Source: Volvox africanus (taxonomy: Eukaryota; Chlorophyta; Chlorophyceae; Chlamydomonadales; Volvocaceae). From it: 64,000 bases of DNA. The notes under the pieces were generated by a model that worked only from the letters and a program-made list of their open reading frames with translations, ran no database searches and was not told the DNA's origin. A program made the translations under genes and the position numbers. This document shows, piece after piece, positions 48,401 through 60,516 of the stretch. The stretch covers positions 1,459,001 to 1,523,000 of the forward strand of contig BSDZ01000094.1 of NCBI GenBank assembly GCA_030268105.1, read 5' to 3'. Numbering within the stretch: the stretch's first letter is position 1; the number at the start of each line of letters is the position of its first letter.

Positions 48401-51191
48401 TCCGCTCTGATTAATCTTGCTCCTCTCTCCAGGAAGACCGCTTTCTTCCAAAGTACGCTTTTTCCAAGTTGTGGATGGTCCACAGGGATGTCCATTTAGT
48501 CCGATGCCGTATAGAACTTAACTGGCATTTGCCTCAGCTCCTATGCCCCACAGCGTTACCTTGGGAACCATAATGCTAGCGTCATCATTCATCATGATTA
48601 TCATCAGCAGCACCATCATAATGATGATGATAATGATAATATTTATGATGATGCGGTATGTAATCGTTGTTATACGACAACGAACGCAGGTGCGATGAAA
48701 CCAGTGGAGCTCTGTACGACGGCCGAGGCACTGCAAGCCGCCAGCGCACGCGCTGCCATCCAAGGGGCTTCTGTTTCTACAGCTCCCTTGCAGACGGCGG
48801 CGGAGGCCGCTGTGGAAGCGACCCCTACAGTTGGCACGTCACAGTCCCTGGCGGCGGCGGCGGCGGCGGCGGCAGCGGCGGGAAGCACGGGAATGGGGTG
48901 TGTTGATCCGGGTGCAGCGCTCACAGCGCTCTTCACCGCTGCCTCACTCCGCATTCGGGAGCTGCGGCCTCAACACCTGGCACGACTGCTGCAAGTCTTG
49001 AGACAGCGGGTCGCGGTGCAGCACACAGCACCGGTGTCGTTGCCGCCGCCGCCGCCGCCTCCACCATCGCTGCCACCAACACCGCCGTCGTCGTCAGGGG
49101 CGTCGCAGCAACACAGACAGGGCGGGTTGGTTGTTGGGTCTACGCCTCTGTCGACATCAGCTTCGGTGGATTTAGGATCCAAGAGGCAGGCAGATGGGCC
49201 CGATGGACAGATTTTGTTGCAAGACACGGCCATCTTCGAGGGCTTTGTGCGAGAGGTGAGCGCTGAGCGGAAGGGGGTGGGGTGGGGTGGGGTGACCGGA
49301 TTGTTCTTTCGAGGTGCTTCCGCTCGCTGCAGCATCTCGTGCGTGTCACCGCTACCGACCGCTATTGACCACTAACCAACCTGCTTGGGGGCCCTGCTTG
49401 CTTCCCCCAGCTCCGGTCGGTACCGGTGACACGCACGAGATGGCAGCTGCAGCGAGCGGAAGCACCTCGAAACGAAAAATCGGAAGCCATGGTCATGACT
49501 AGTAACGCCCTCATATACGGTCCCGCACACCCCTCCCTTGACCGCGATGCCCTGCCTGACAAGTCGCCTTCCAGGCCCCCTTGCTGCTTCATTTTTCCCG
49601 CTGCCCTCATTTCACATGTACGTATTCTGGCACGACTGTTATGGCACGACATATATGCCTCTGGAGTTCCAGGTTCTACCCCGATCGATCTGCCAGGTTA
49701 GTGGCCACGGGTGAAGCTGTACCCCCCTATCCCACAAACATGTGCCACATCCTCTTTCAGGCGCGGGCTCAGTTGCTACGAGCAAATCAGTCCGCGTTTC
49801 CCGATTTGGGAGTGGTGTCGTCCCTCGTAAGCAGCTTGTGCATCTTCGGAGGGCCGGTCATGCCGGGCAACGAACAGGCGTCTGCTGGGCCTTACTCTGA
49901 ATCCTCGGTGACGCGCCCCGGCCCCGGCGGATCAGCTAGGGATGACAACGTCAGCGCCGCGGCGGAGCCAACGGCAGCGGCGGTCTTGGATCGTTTGGCG
50001 GTGGCGGCAGCACCACTGGCGGCGGCGGCGTCCGCAGCGGAGCTGCGCTCCGTGATGGCGGCTTTCGCTGCGGCGGGGCATTTTAACTCGGAGTTGTGTA
50101 CGGCTGTGGCGACGCGGGTTGGTTGGTTGGTTGTGGTTGTGGGAACTGGAACAACGGAACTTGATTTTCAGTTTTTGGTTGCGTACGGAGCGCAGTTTTA
50201 CCTTTTAATGGACGGGACAGGAGGGGCCGTTGCGTATTTGCAAGCAGAGAAAAGGAAAGCTTACTGTCATGAGAGGAGGCGAGCCTGGTTCCCAATTTAA
50301 ATATTATAGCAAAGAAAACTTGTTTTCCTTTTCGTCCGTTTTTCAAATAATATCCGTTTATACTGCGTTACCTGAGCTGGCCGTAACTAAACTCCCTCAT
50401 TACTGCACTTCCCTTATGTGCTTGTTCCTAATGAGCCTCGATGCATCCTTTAGGTTGAGACCTTGGCTCGCCAGGTAAATATCAGAAAAATAACGACAGG
50501 CCTGCAGCATCCCTTGGCAGCAGCATCCCGGCACCGTCAGCGGTTGCGACACCGTCAGCAAGATGCAGCTTTTACGGCTGTGGTGGCGGAGGTGGCCGAC
50601 TTGCTGGGTTCGCTGCGGGCACTCGCGGATTTGGGTTTTCACAACGAAGGGGCATTGGATGCGACGCAACCCACCGTGGCGGCTGCGGCTGCGGCACTAC
50701 CGCCCGCGGTGCTGTCGGCGGCACTCGCCGTGTATACAGCATCGGGTGCTGTGCCGCTGGCGCTGGCATCAGCGCTGGCAGCCGAATTGCTTGGCCATTT
50801 GCGCAAAGAAGGCTCAGCTCTGCAGCCTCGTTCTGACCTGCGCCAGCGACTCCAACAGCATCAGCAGGATGCGGGATGTTTGACCGAGGATAAAAATCAA
50901 CAAAATGATGTGGAAGGAACGGGAACGGCGTCGGTCCCTTGGGAGGAGCGTAATGCGCTTCTGGAGGCGTGTCAGCGGTGGCGAGCATCTCTACTGTATC
51001 CAGGGGGACTCGCGGGTACTGTAGCTGTACGTGCGAAAGAGTGCGGAGATGGTGCCTCCAGGCTCGGTGGAAATGGTGTAGGCCTCCGTATTGCATCTTG
51101 TAATGTGAAAAGAAGCATCGGCGCAGCAGCAATACCGCGGGGATTCGACAGGTGCTTGGAGTTGGTGACATCGTTGGATGGCCATCGATGA
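45454..51191 (+). CDS. OPR/FASTK-like helical repeat protein, organelle-targeted
   Basis: Second predicted organelle RNA factor. Exons: 45454-46191, 46930-47166, 47480-48041, 48690-49255, 49761-50117, 50454-51191. Phases close to 1,065 residues. The N-terminus from the ATG at 45490 or 45493, reading MMWTMLAAPWLARPSRRAAS, looks like a mitochondrial or plastid targeting peptide. The stretch after it is a long Pro/Ala linker. Repeat-like helices include LSVLALALARLNCSSRRAW-type segments (DVSVLALALARLNCSSRRAW), SPQHVANTLSALARAG, SGRNLANALWASIRHLEALG, PTELAGVAWSLDRLGWREWS and LRPQHLARLLQVLRQRV. Repeats are more degenerate than in the gene at 35491-40297, and Ala/Gly linkers are common. The exon 2 donor at 47167 is the weakest junction. 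No RAP domain seen. Exon 3 carries a tRNA-like arm, and intron 4 (49256-49760) a long hairpin. Confidence 0.72.
47840..47856 (+). other. tRNA T-arm / pol III B-box-like motif inside an exon
   Basis: GCGGGTTCGAATCCCGC forms a perfect 5-bp stem with a 7-nt TTCGAAT loop and matches the B-box consensus GGTTCGANTCC. TAGCACAGGAG at 47760-47770 matches the A-box pattern, with a possible GCAC/GTGC D-stem. No matching 7-bp acceptor stem was found, so this is not called as a tRNA. Confidence 0.5.
49307..49472 (+). repeat. Long near-perfect hairpin in intron 4 of OPR-like gene
   Basis: Left arm 49307-49361 (55 nt) pairs with right arm 49414-49472 (59 nt). The only interruptions are one mismatch and one 4-nt bulge (CTGC); the loop is 52 nt. 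Weaker pairing continues outward for about 10 nt on each side. Both arms lie fully within the intron 49256-49760, so the transcript would fold into a dsRNA of about 55 bp. Confidence 0.9.
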
Positions 51192-51317
51192 CGTCGGACA
51201 TGCGCCTTGGGTAATGTGCATTTTGGTAAAGTGTCAAGGAATTTAAGTTTTATTAATAATAATCGGGGCATAGTGCCGGGCTGCCGACCGGGAATCCGAG
51301 ATTGGACGGCTGGAAGT

Positions 51318-51322
51318 TGTAA
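51318..51322 (+). terminator. TGTAA poly(A) signal of OPR-like gene
   Basis: About 130 nt after the stop at 51191; fits a short 3' UTR before the next gene starts at 51634. Confidence 0.5.
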
Positions 51323-51633
51323 GTTGATTGCGGAATTCTCGCCGTACTTGGCACTTATAACCGACAGCCAATCCGGTATGAATTTTGCACATGCATGCTA
51401 TATCAAGTTATCATCGAGACGTTAGGTTGAACATATGAACATATATTGAATTTGTTGAGAAGGTGTTTCACTATCTTCGCGAGCTTCGGAGTTCTGGACA
51501 ATTGCCTGCGTGAATTGCGGACCGCGATTGAAATTTAGCTTTGTATTCCAATTACAGTCTAACATCGTGATCTCCCACTTCTCCACAAATAAGCGTTACG
51601 TGTCGCAGCTTGCCGCTGGCAGGGTTGGCCAGG

Positions 51634-54600
51634 ATGGGCAAGGTGTATGCCGTGCGAGTTGGTCACAAGACGGGAATATACAATAGTTGGTCTGAAGTGA
51701 AACCTCTTGTGAATGGTTATCCGGGTGCTCAGCACAAATCCTTCAACTCGTGGCAGGAAGCCGAAGACTATCTTGCGGCGGGTTCCGTGCGTCCTGCCGG
51801 ACGAAAGCGGAGTCGAGACGACGGACATAGCTATGAGGAACGCGGCAACGATTCCGATGACCGATATCACGCCGACTTGCGAGAGCGGCCCGCGCAAGTT
51901 CGGCGTTCGGAGCCCGTGAGCCAACGAGAACCATATCCGGTGGTCACATGTGGAGTTTTAATAGCGTCCAGTACCCGAGCTGCACCTCCCGCCCCCGCTT
52001 ACAATTCATCTTACCGCTCTGGCGGTTCTTTGGGGAGCAGAAGCCCATTTGACGCTGTGGTAGAGGGTCCTAGCCAGGCCATCAGGTCGAGCTCCGTGTA
52101 CGAGCTGGTGAGTATTGTTTGGTCATTACAGATCGATCTGGGTCGCCGTACGCCGAATGCCGTGGAACTTGGTCGGAATGGACCTTTTCAGGGAGGGTGG
52201 AGTTCAAGAGTTAGGAAACCAATTACGAGGTTCTGGTTAGTATGCTTTGGGGTAAATGAGCTTGGTTTAAAGGGATGTTGATCTGGGTCTCTAAAAAGCG
52301 AGTATTCGGGTTTTATGAGCAACAGACAGGGGTGCAATTGGCCCCAAATGTGGACGGAGCGCGATGTTGTGATTGTCGTCGCATTTTTTCGTAATTAAGT
52401 AGGCTAGTTGAGGTAAAATCTACGAGTTACAGCACCACGAAGGAAACATAGCGACTGCATATGGGTCGCGGTGAAGAGAATTGAGGGGGGTTAAGGCCAG
52501 CGGCCAACGAATGGACGTGGCAGCCAACATAAGAAGAGCATGGGTACTTCCGCATCCGCATGCTGGTGATGCGGGAGTACCGTACAGTGAACCAAGGACT
52601 GCAAAGGTGGTCAACAAGAGCTTTTCCAACATGAACGGTGCAAGCGGTTTAAAAAAGCTTTGATCCAAATCATTTGCCTCCGTGACCCTACCCTCTGGGA
52701 CGTGTTGCGCTATTCCGTTTTACGCACTCATCTTCCCAAGAACCGCCCTAAAGCCATCTGAGTTCTCTTGTATCAGTCAAGCCTTAGGCGCCTTAGGTGC
52801 TATTGCCATTCGCGAACATTAGCTTTAGTACTAACACTTGCCGGGAACTTTGCCTGCAGAACTTTGCCCGCATCGATCCGGTGCTAGCGGAAACACGCAG
52901 GAAACACGATAAGCATAAGCTACGACCCCGCCATCATGCACACCAACCACCTCCCATGCCCTTCGACTCTGCGCACTTTGCCGCATCCATTGTTTGTATC
53001 GCAGGAGTTTGACGGCGCAGCGCGTGGCAACCCGGGACAGGCGGGCTGCGGGGCTGTGTTGCGCTATAACGGCGATGTGGTAAGCGGCATGCGAAGAGGC
53101 AAATCCGTACCCAGTGTGGCCTTGGCGTTCCCTCCATGGGTGACATGATTGTAAGAAGACGGGGGCCTTCTCAACTTCTTGTTTCGCCGACTGGAAATCG
53201 CCCCGACACTTTGCATATCGGGGGGTGTGCATCAGCACTCTCCTCATGCCGCTGCGTTCCTCTGAAGCCCACCTCACTTTGCCCTGCTATGGCCTGCCTG
53301 GTGCAGGTGTGCCGGCTGCGCAAGTACATGGGCTCGCACTCCACCAACAACGAGGCCGAGTACACCGCGTTGATAGAGGGGCTGCAGGTGATTGACCGCT
53401 CTAGGGCTCAATACCGATTGATCAGCGCATGTGGCCTTTGGTTGTCTATCCTTTGGGCGTGTGGCCTTTTGGTTGCTTGCCTTCCGTACTGCTCTTGGGA
53501 GGGTGATAGCCTCTGTTAGGCGACAACAATATCTACCAGGTGGTTCAGCTCTTGCTACCCTTTCAGTTGGCGAAAGGGCCATGGACCCTTGCCCTGCAGC
53601 CCCTCGTACGTGCATTCGGTGCATCAGCTCCTGCAGATGTATTGGAGGGGTCGCGCCCCACTCCGCATCCCGTGTTCAGTCGTGGGTTTCTCGTGTGCCC
53701 GGGTCCATTTTTCGCCATACCACCCGCCGTGGAGCTACGCCTTATATTATGGGATATATTTTCCATCGAAAGATTTCACTCCAGATTCACACTTATACAC
53801 CAATCTCCTGGTAATAAATGGTGACTTTTCTTTGCCGTTTCGCAATTTTTAGGGTTTAGGTTAGGATTTGCGCACCGTTATCCCCACAGCCGCACCGTAC
53901 CGGGCTAATCCACTGTTACCATTGCTAACCCACAGCCTTGCCTCGCCTTGAGGAAGTCTTCTTCTTGTCCCGGACCGCCTGATTTGTCCTCGCTCATTGC
54001 CTTTACATCTCCGGTGGACTCACAGCTTCAGCTGTCCTGCCCCTCTTAAACTTGTCCTCTTCCGGGTTTCCATCTCCTGCTGAGTCACCCTTGACCTACG
54101 TCCTGGATCCCTAGATGGCGCGGCGCCTGGGCGTCACCCACGTGCATGCCAAGGGCGACAGCAAGCTCGTGGTACAGCAAGTGACCGGCAGTTGGCAGAT
54201 TCACAAACCCCACCTGCAGAACCTGTGCGACCGCGTTCACGGCGAGGCACGCCATTTGCATGAGTTCGAGATTCGCCACATCCGCAGGTCGGTTGGAGAG
54301 TTGCGGGATTGGGGTCAAGAGCTAGGAGTACGGGGACTTCAGTTAAATCGGGACTTGCACGCACAGGATGCCTTATACAGGTAATGGATAGAGAGATTGG
54401 AGGAACTGGGCAGCGGAGTCGACGGCGGGATGAGGTATGCACGTGGTCAGCATCTTGGTCTGCAGCCCTATGATGCTACGAAAACTCGGTGCATTCTATG
54501 AACACGGGTCCTGCGGGCCCTCATGTAAGGAGGTCTTGGGCGGCAAGCCCAAGGTCTTGATCGAACTTACCCACTGAAAGCAGTTGCCATATGGCGAGGC

Positions 54601-54783
54601 TGCCACGCGAGGGCTGTTATGGGGTTACAGTACTTGTGGGTTCGCATGGATCTCACGCAACCAAAAACCCACCCTGCTAACTTTTTGATTGCCTGTTGTG
54701 GCTGCTTGGCACCCGTCAGGGAATATAATACGGAGGCGGACAAGCTCTCCAACGACGCTATTGATCTAGCCTACCGGAATTGA
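51634..54783 (+). CDS. Ribonuclease H1 with N-terminal hybrid-binding domain
   Basis: Cuts the RNA strand of RNA:DNA hybrids. Exons: 51634-52107, 53005-53079, 53307-53387, 54115-54287, 54720-54783; phases close to 288 residues. ATG 51634 begins MGKVYAVRVGHKTGIYNSWS, and the first about 50 residues match the caulimovirus-VI/hybrid-binding domain (VNGYPGAQHKSFNSWQEAE). A charged linker follows (residues about 51-158). The catalytic domain has all four acidic residues: D161 in FDGAARGNPG, E201 in TNNEAEYTAL, D225 in HAKGDSKLV and D275 in NTEADKLSN. No long targeting peptide precedes the binding domain, so nuclear action is the simplest reading. Intron 1 is about 900 nt and intron 3 about 730 nt. 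Confidence 0.92.
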
Positions 54784-56109
54784 TCACGTGGTGGCGGGAC
54801 TTCCGCTATGCATCGCCGCCTAATTTTGCAGCGACTGTTTGCTGCCCATCGTTGGCAGCGGAAGCGGCAGCAACCTGCAGGAAGATGTGTTGTTTTCGAG
54901 CGGCGGTGCCCCGTGGAGGAAGTTGAAGGCAACGTAGGAAGTGACCGTCTTCATTACGAGGTAACTTTTTCGTGGAGGGCACCCCTCATAATTCCTGGCT
55001 TTAAGGCGCCCAAAAATTGTATACAATACGCAGCATCACGTTTTATCACCATTGAGGTGAGGTACGCGATCGTGGATGTGGATAGATTGGATATGGCAGC
55101 GGTAAGCGCCGCTAGCAAGAGCTCAGTAGCGATCTACTCGGTTTGCATCTACAGATTCTTTCAGATAGTTCAGGCACGGCAGGACCGGAGGTGTCCACGT
55201 CAAATTGGTTGCTCGCATATTATGCAGTCGTGGATACACGTGATAATGGTTGGCTCTAAATGCTAAATGTCTTGCAACTTTTTGCAGATCGGTGCAAAGA
55301 TTGTTGACTTTAAAGAAAGCAGCAGCAGCAGACGTTAAGCACTTGGGTTTTCAAGTGCTTTATTTCGTGTCTAATGCGGGGAGGAAAGTTGGCAGGAAAA
55401 TTCGTTGACTGTTCATTGCACAACCCCGCAAAGTCCTGATTGCGTATCTGTACGGTATCGTCGTGTGGAGGTGTTGAGCAGAGTTGTTTGTTTGGCTGCG
55501 CGCCATATTTGTTGCCTGGGTCGGGTAGGAGCTGGAAGTATGCCTGGCTGCCTGATTGATTGAGGGTAGTGGGAAGCTGGCAATTCGTGCAGGCGAAACC
55601 ATGTCTGTTTTCTGAACGGAACAGCATGCCATTTTTGAAAACTTGTAATTATGAAGGAAGAACTTTCTCACAAATGTTGCTTTAAATTCACGCGGATGTC
55701 TTCCTGAACAGCGGCTTGTTCAATTTTGCAGCGGCCACGGTTCTGATCGCCATGCCATTGGAAAATCCTGCGGATTCTGGATATCAGGGAGATGAATTAG
55801 ATGTGAAGTACAGCTGAAACATGAATGGATGGCAGACAGTTCGAATGTAAGACTCCATGCAATAGCAGAAACCAATACAGCAAAGGGGTTCGGGAGGTTA
55901 AATTTTATACGAATAAAATGTTCGCAACTTTATCAACGTCATATTAGCTATTGTTCCTCCATGCCAGCTTAGCGTGAGGTTCCGTGTGATACGAAAGGGC
56001 CCTATGGCGGCGGATTACCACAGAAAAGAAATGTATAGGGATAAGCAACCAATCAATGTGAAATCTACTCATACTACCTCTGATTTGGAAATCTCGCACT
56101 AAGCCCAAA
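54784..56109. other. Intergenic region
   Basis: A TGTAA at 55644-55648 is the nearest clear signal for the RNase H gene (3' UTR about 860 nt); another is at 55846-55850. No gene seen. Confidence 0.5.
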
Positions 56110-56708
56110 ATGACAAGTGCTGCTACCTCCTGCGCCGTCGCTGACCTTCTGGCGCTTCATGGCTTAAAAAGGGGGGCTTCCTCTACTCAGCGCACGCATC
56201 CTGACAAAATAGTAGAGCGTGTTTCAGAGGTGTGCCAAGTTTGTTATGTTTTCAACTTACCCGGACCTAGGAATCCGCAGCGTAACCATCAGTAATTTCC
56301 TTTACAGGAAGATACCTCGGTACTTGCTGCTTCCGCGCTCAAGAAGTTGAAGGCAAGCGCTGCTGAACATGGTGCGTAAAGAACTGAGTGCCTCTGGGTC
56401 CCTGGTAAGGGGTACTGAAGGCCTTAGATGCCGACATTTTGGTTCTTGTGCTAGGCGTCTGTGTTGACGATGGCTGGACTGCAAAAGTGAAAATTCGGCT
56501 GACGACGAGGAGAAACGGCGTACTCGGACGCACAACAACCAACACGTATTATTCGCCTTCAGGCAAGGCATTTCGTTCTCACGCAGCTGTAATTTCGTTT
56601 TTACGGGACTCAGCTGGGCTATCTTCGATCCCATCCGTATCTAATGACAGCAAGTTGTCGGAGGACACAGACGCAGACGACCCACCTGCCAAGCGCTCAA
56701 AGCATTGA
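56110..56708 (+). CDS. Small MBD-like (methyl-CpG-binding domain) protein
   Basis: Three exons, 56110-56229, 56308-56371 and 56455-56708, close in phase to 145 residues. Residues about 66-110 read DDGWTAKVKIRLTTRRNG, then NTYYSPSGKAFRSHAAVISF. This fits the MBD/TAM pattern of a tryptophan, a basic strand and YY.SPSGK.FRS...V..FL. An acidic tail ends in the basic PPAKRSKH, a plausible nuclear signal. The protein is much smaller than most MBD proteins and has no second domain. DNA binding and methyl-CpG preference are inference. TGTAA at 56929-56933 is a fitting poly(A) signal. Confidence 0.7.
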
Positions 56709-59700
56709 GGTCGTACATTTGCATGGCGAAACCTTGTTGCGTGCATGTCCATGTAGCGCATTAGCCCATAAGCTGTCGCCCTGCGTACTGGGAAGTGCGT
56801 TACGGGGGCCAGCCAAGGGTCATGGGCATTTACGGCCAAGCCGGCAAGAACCGCATTTCGGTGCTGCTGGGCCCGTCAAGTACTGGCAAAGAGAGATCTT
56901 GCCGGGAACACCGGGTGCTGTAAATTGCAGTCGTTATAACGCATCTCCATTCGGGAGGCATCTCTCCAGATGCCCAGGTTCACCCCTGGATGCGTTGGGT
57001 TGGATTCACGGTTATCCTGCGTGGGTGTAGGTCAGGCTACACGATATACGTTAGTTATCCTGCTAAATCTCAGTACCCACTATTTCCCAGTTAGGTAATG
57101 AATAAAGTTATGGATTGTGCCAAAAGGGAATGCCGACGCAGACGCAACAAAGAATGACCAGCCAAAGGCCCAGCATCCACACCAATTCCTCAACGTATTT
57201 GCTCTGCGTACGTATGCAACTCGTGATGCAAAGTATCACGCATCAAGCAACCCTGCCTCCATACTTCCCCTGTTCCAGAATCACAAGCGTTTGTACCTTG
57301 AACGTAGCAAAAAATACCTTATGCTATAGGAAATTGATCAGTTACTTGAAACGTCCACCACAACTACCGGAGATTCAAATGAATCGTATGGAGATGGACC
57401 TTTCTAACTGGTCACAGAAATTAATCACATGAAATTGATCAGCCTCTATGACTTGCTTTCAGCCGAATGTGTTGTTTATGACTTGGTCATGTCAAACCTT
57501 TTGCTTTGGCGCCATTGCCGCCATCATGCTGCGCCTGACACATGGATGCAAATGTCTAGGTCAACTAGCACGAACAGGTACGAAATCTCCACGTCAGCTT
57601 CCCGTGCATGTTGAAATCCGAGGGCGCGAAGTTGGTGTAAGGGTAGCTCGTCAAGGTGGAGTGTTATACCTTTACATGGGGCTATTTAGCCCACTGTTAA
57701 ACTTGGTATGTGGCGGCGAGGGCGCTGTCTGATGGGAGTCTGGTGGGGCCCTGTTATGCTGATTGCCTTGATGCCCTTGGAAGCTTGTCGCACTGAAGCT
57801 GGCAAGCTCGTCTGCTTTAGAACCCATCATGTCCTATTGAGAGGAATTGTTTTGAACCGCGCACAGCAGCTGGTGCCTACTTATATATGTAAACAACAAC
57901 ATGAATTACGTTGATTTTGGCACGGGGGAGACGTGGGTTCACTGGTAACTTGTTAATTCGAGCATGCTGAAATTCAAGTTTGTGGCGGTAAGGGAGGCCA
58001 ACCCTTACGGTTGAGGGCCGTTGGTGAGTTCCCGTGTCCTCTGGAATATGAGTTGGGTCATCTTGCAGTTGTACGGCTCTCATCCAAGTAGTTAGGGAGG
58101 AGCGCCTGGTTGTCAGTGAGTCTGAGGGCTTGCCTTTATCTCGCTTGTGTTGCTAAGCGTAAGTGACTATGCTGCTTTTGCTTTTTGCGATAGCGGCTCC
58201 AGGTTGTTTGCCGCCTTGGTCGCAGGGGTGACGAAGCTGGCCAACTTTTACATGCTCTATCCCCCCTTCCCCGTCTTTCTCTCTAGTAGATGTGGGATGT
58301 GGGTCGTGTGGCTTTCTGCTTCCACCCTGGGTTCAGACTGGCCCCAGGGTGTGGAGGGGGGTTTGCCTTGACTCCAGTTCCCTTTCGCCTCCTCCTTTGT
58401 TGGCCTGGGTGCTCTGTATATTGGAGATGGTGCGATTATCTGTGGTCGGCAGAGTCACTATATGCGCCTTGGTGGTAATGCTGTTTACGGGGCAGTTGGC
58501 GGGTGCTCTTGCCGCGTCGGTTGGGGTGTGTGCTCGGCCACACTCCAACCACCTACATGTAACCAACCACCTACATGTACCTGCCTAGAGGGGCGCCATA
58601 AACGGTACAAAAACATTACTCTTCGTAAGATGCAATCCTCTCCCCTTCTCCCATGGACAGGCTACTCCATCCTCTCCTCCTCTGCGTCTGCATGTATGTA
58701 TGCATGTGTGTATGAAACCCACTGGGGCTGCTATGCCTAATGGGCTAGAGGGACCCTAATAATAATGTTATGATATTATGATAATTATAATGATGATAAT
58801 AATGGACCATTGCTTGTTTCTGGCGCGCGATCAAGAGTGGTCAAGAGTGCTCAGGCAGCATCTTCATCTGACCCCTCGTCCAGGACTGGAGACCTCCAGC
58901 CAGAGGCCCATAGCCGCTGCTATACATGACCCTTCTCACAGGTGGACCATACATAGAAACAGTCATACACACCGACATGACTCGCGCCATCAGCCAGGGC
59001 ACACACGAATGGGTCTAAATGGTACGCTCCCTATGCACACTATCACAGTCCCCACCTCTGGCCCCAAGTCTCTGACTTTCACCATCATCGGATCTCTAGT
59101 CTATTCTGTATTCCATTGCTTCACACATTTATGGCTCCCCCCTCCTGTGCTCTGGCAGACAACCAAGAACCAAAACTGCCCAGCCTGAAGCAGGGTCCAA
59201 TAGTGGGGGGAGCGTTCGGACTTGCACAGTTTAGAGAGTATGGTTTATGCACAGGCGGGAGGAGTAAGAAGGTATTCGAGGGGCTCACTTGTCACGGAGG
59301 GCACAGCGTGTGTTAAGCAACAGTTATGTGAATACCGTTTTTCATATTGAATGTAGTTACGGAATACCTGCAGCACCCAGAGACATTATAGGACACTATG
59401 GACAGCAGCAAGCGCAACTACGTGCGTCTCTTCTTCGTCGTTTCACGCGTAGCAAATTTCGTATTGCGTTCCACGGTCGCTTACGTGTTGATAGACGTCG
59501 TTTGGTTCTACCTGAACCTGCTGCTCGCTGCCTTTCCTGGAGTTTCCCTCAGCCTGTCAGTTCAGACAACTATATATTAAAGCTTAATAGCTTCCGTATT
59601 GACATTTATATTGCAACCATTAAGAAAGCGTCCAGAGCACTTGAACACACTTCCAGTTGAACACGTGGAGGTTTTCAGCACGGTTGATTTCGTACAATTT

Positions 59701-60516
59701 GCAATCCTGCTCTTTGGTGGACTAATCGCGCATAGAGGTGTCCACAGAGAACTCTATAAAACCACTTTGCATGGGACACGCTTCGCAAGTGCCCTGTCGT
59801 GTGATCTGCATAGCGAGCCTCTCGACTCGAGTGAACGGACCACTGCGACCATCAAGCGGATACATTATATTAATGAATGTAGTATACTAAATAAAATAAA
59901 TTCCCATTTCCATTGCCAAACGCAGTTTGTCGGATGCTCGGATCTGATTAGAATATGGCTTATACTTCACATTCGTCATTGTACTGCCTCGTGCGTCCAC
60001 GCCCGCAACGTCCTCGTGTAACGCTTAACATTGTTAAAATTTTTGAGCTTTCGATCGCACGGAATTGCAAAGCACTTGGCACTTGGTTTGTACTTGATTG
60101 CGTAATCCATTTTCAATTGCACCCAAGCATTACAATAAGGGCTAGAGCGCCAAACCAAGGAAGCTGCATGGTGTGGCAGCTTGGAGCGATCCTGCACGGT
60201 CGCGCCGGTAATTTCCCGGCGAGCGGAGTCGGGCTCACGTAAGCGCAAAATTTCGTAAGCTGAATCATTCCGGAATGGGCGATTCATACAGATTGCCTAG
60301 GTTAAGGAACAAATTTCTGTACCTGATTATGCATAACCTTCTAGCATGCAGATTGAAGTGAGGTCCCGCAAGTTGGAATTCATGCGCTACGAGCTGGTGT
60401 CAGACGCACCCGTCCAGCAGCAAGGAGAGTCGCTCAAAAGCCTCCAAGCTGACCAAGATAACTAACTATCGCTACTTTAGTAGGAGTTGGGGCTTGCCGC
60501 TCGGTTGCGTTTGGCT
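56709..60516. other. 3.8-kb region without a resolved gene
   Basis: Several pieces look coding but could not be assembled. One is 57596-57702 (+), after a CAG acceptor and before GTATGT, reading LPVHVEIRGREVGVRVARQG. A hydrophobic stretch lies around 58430-58540. A 60-codon ATG frame at 59398-59580 begins MDSSKRNYVRLFFVVSRVAN. A TAA/ATG-type AT-rich run is near 58760-58805. This may be one unrecognised membrane-protein gene or decayed sequence. Confidence 0.35.
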
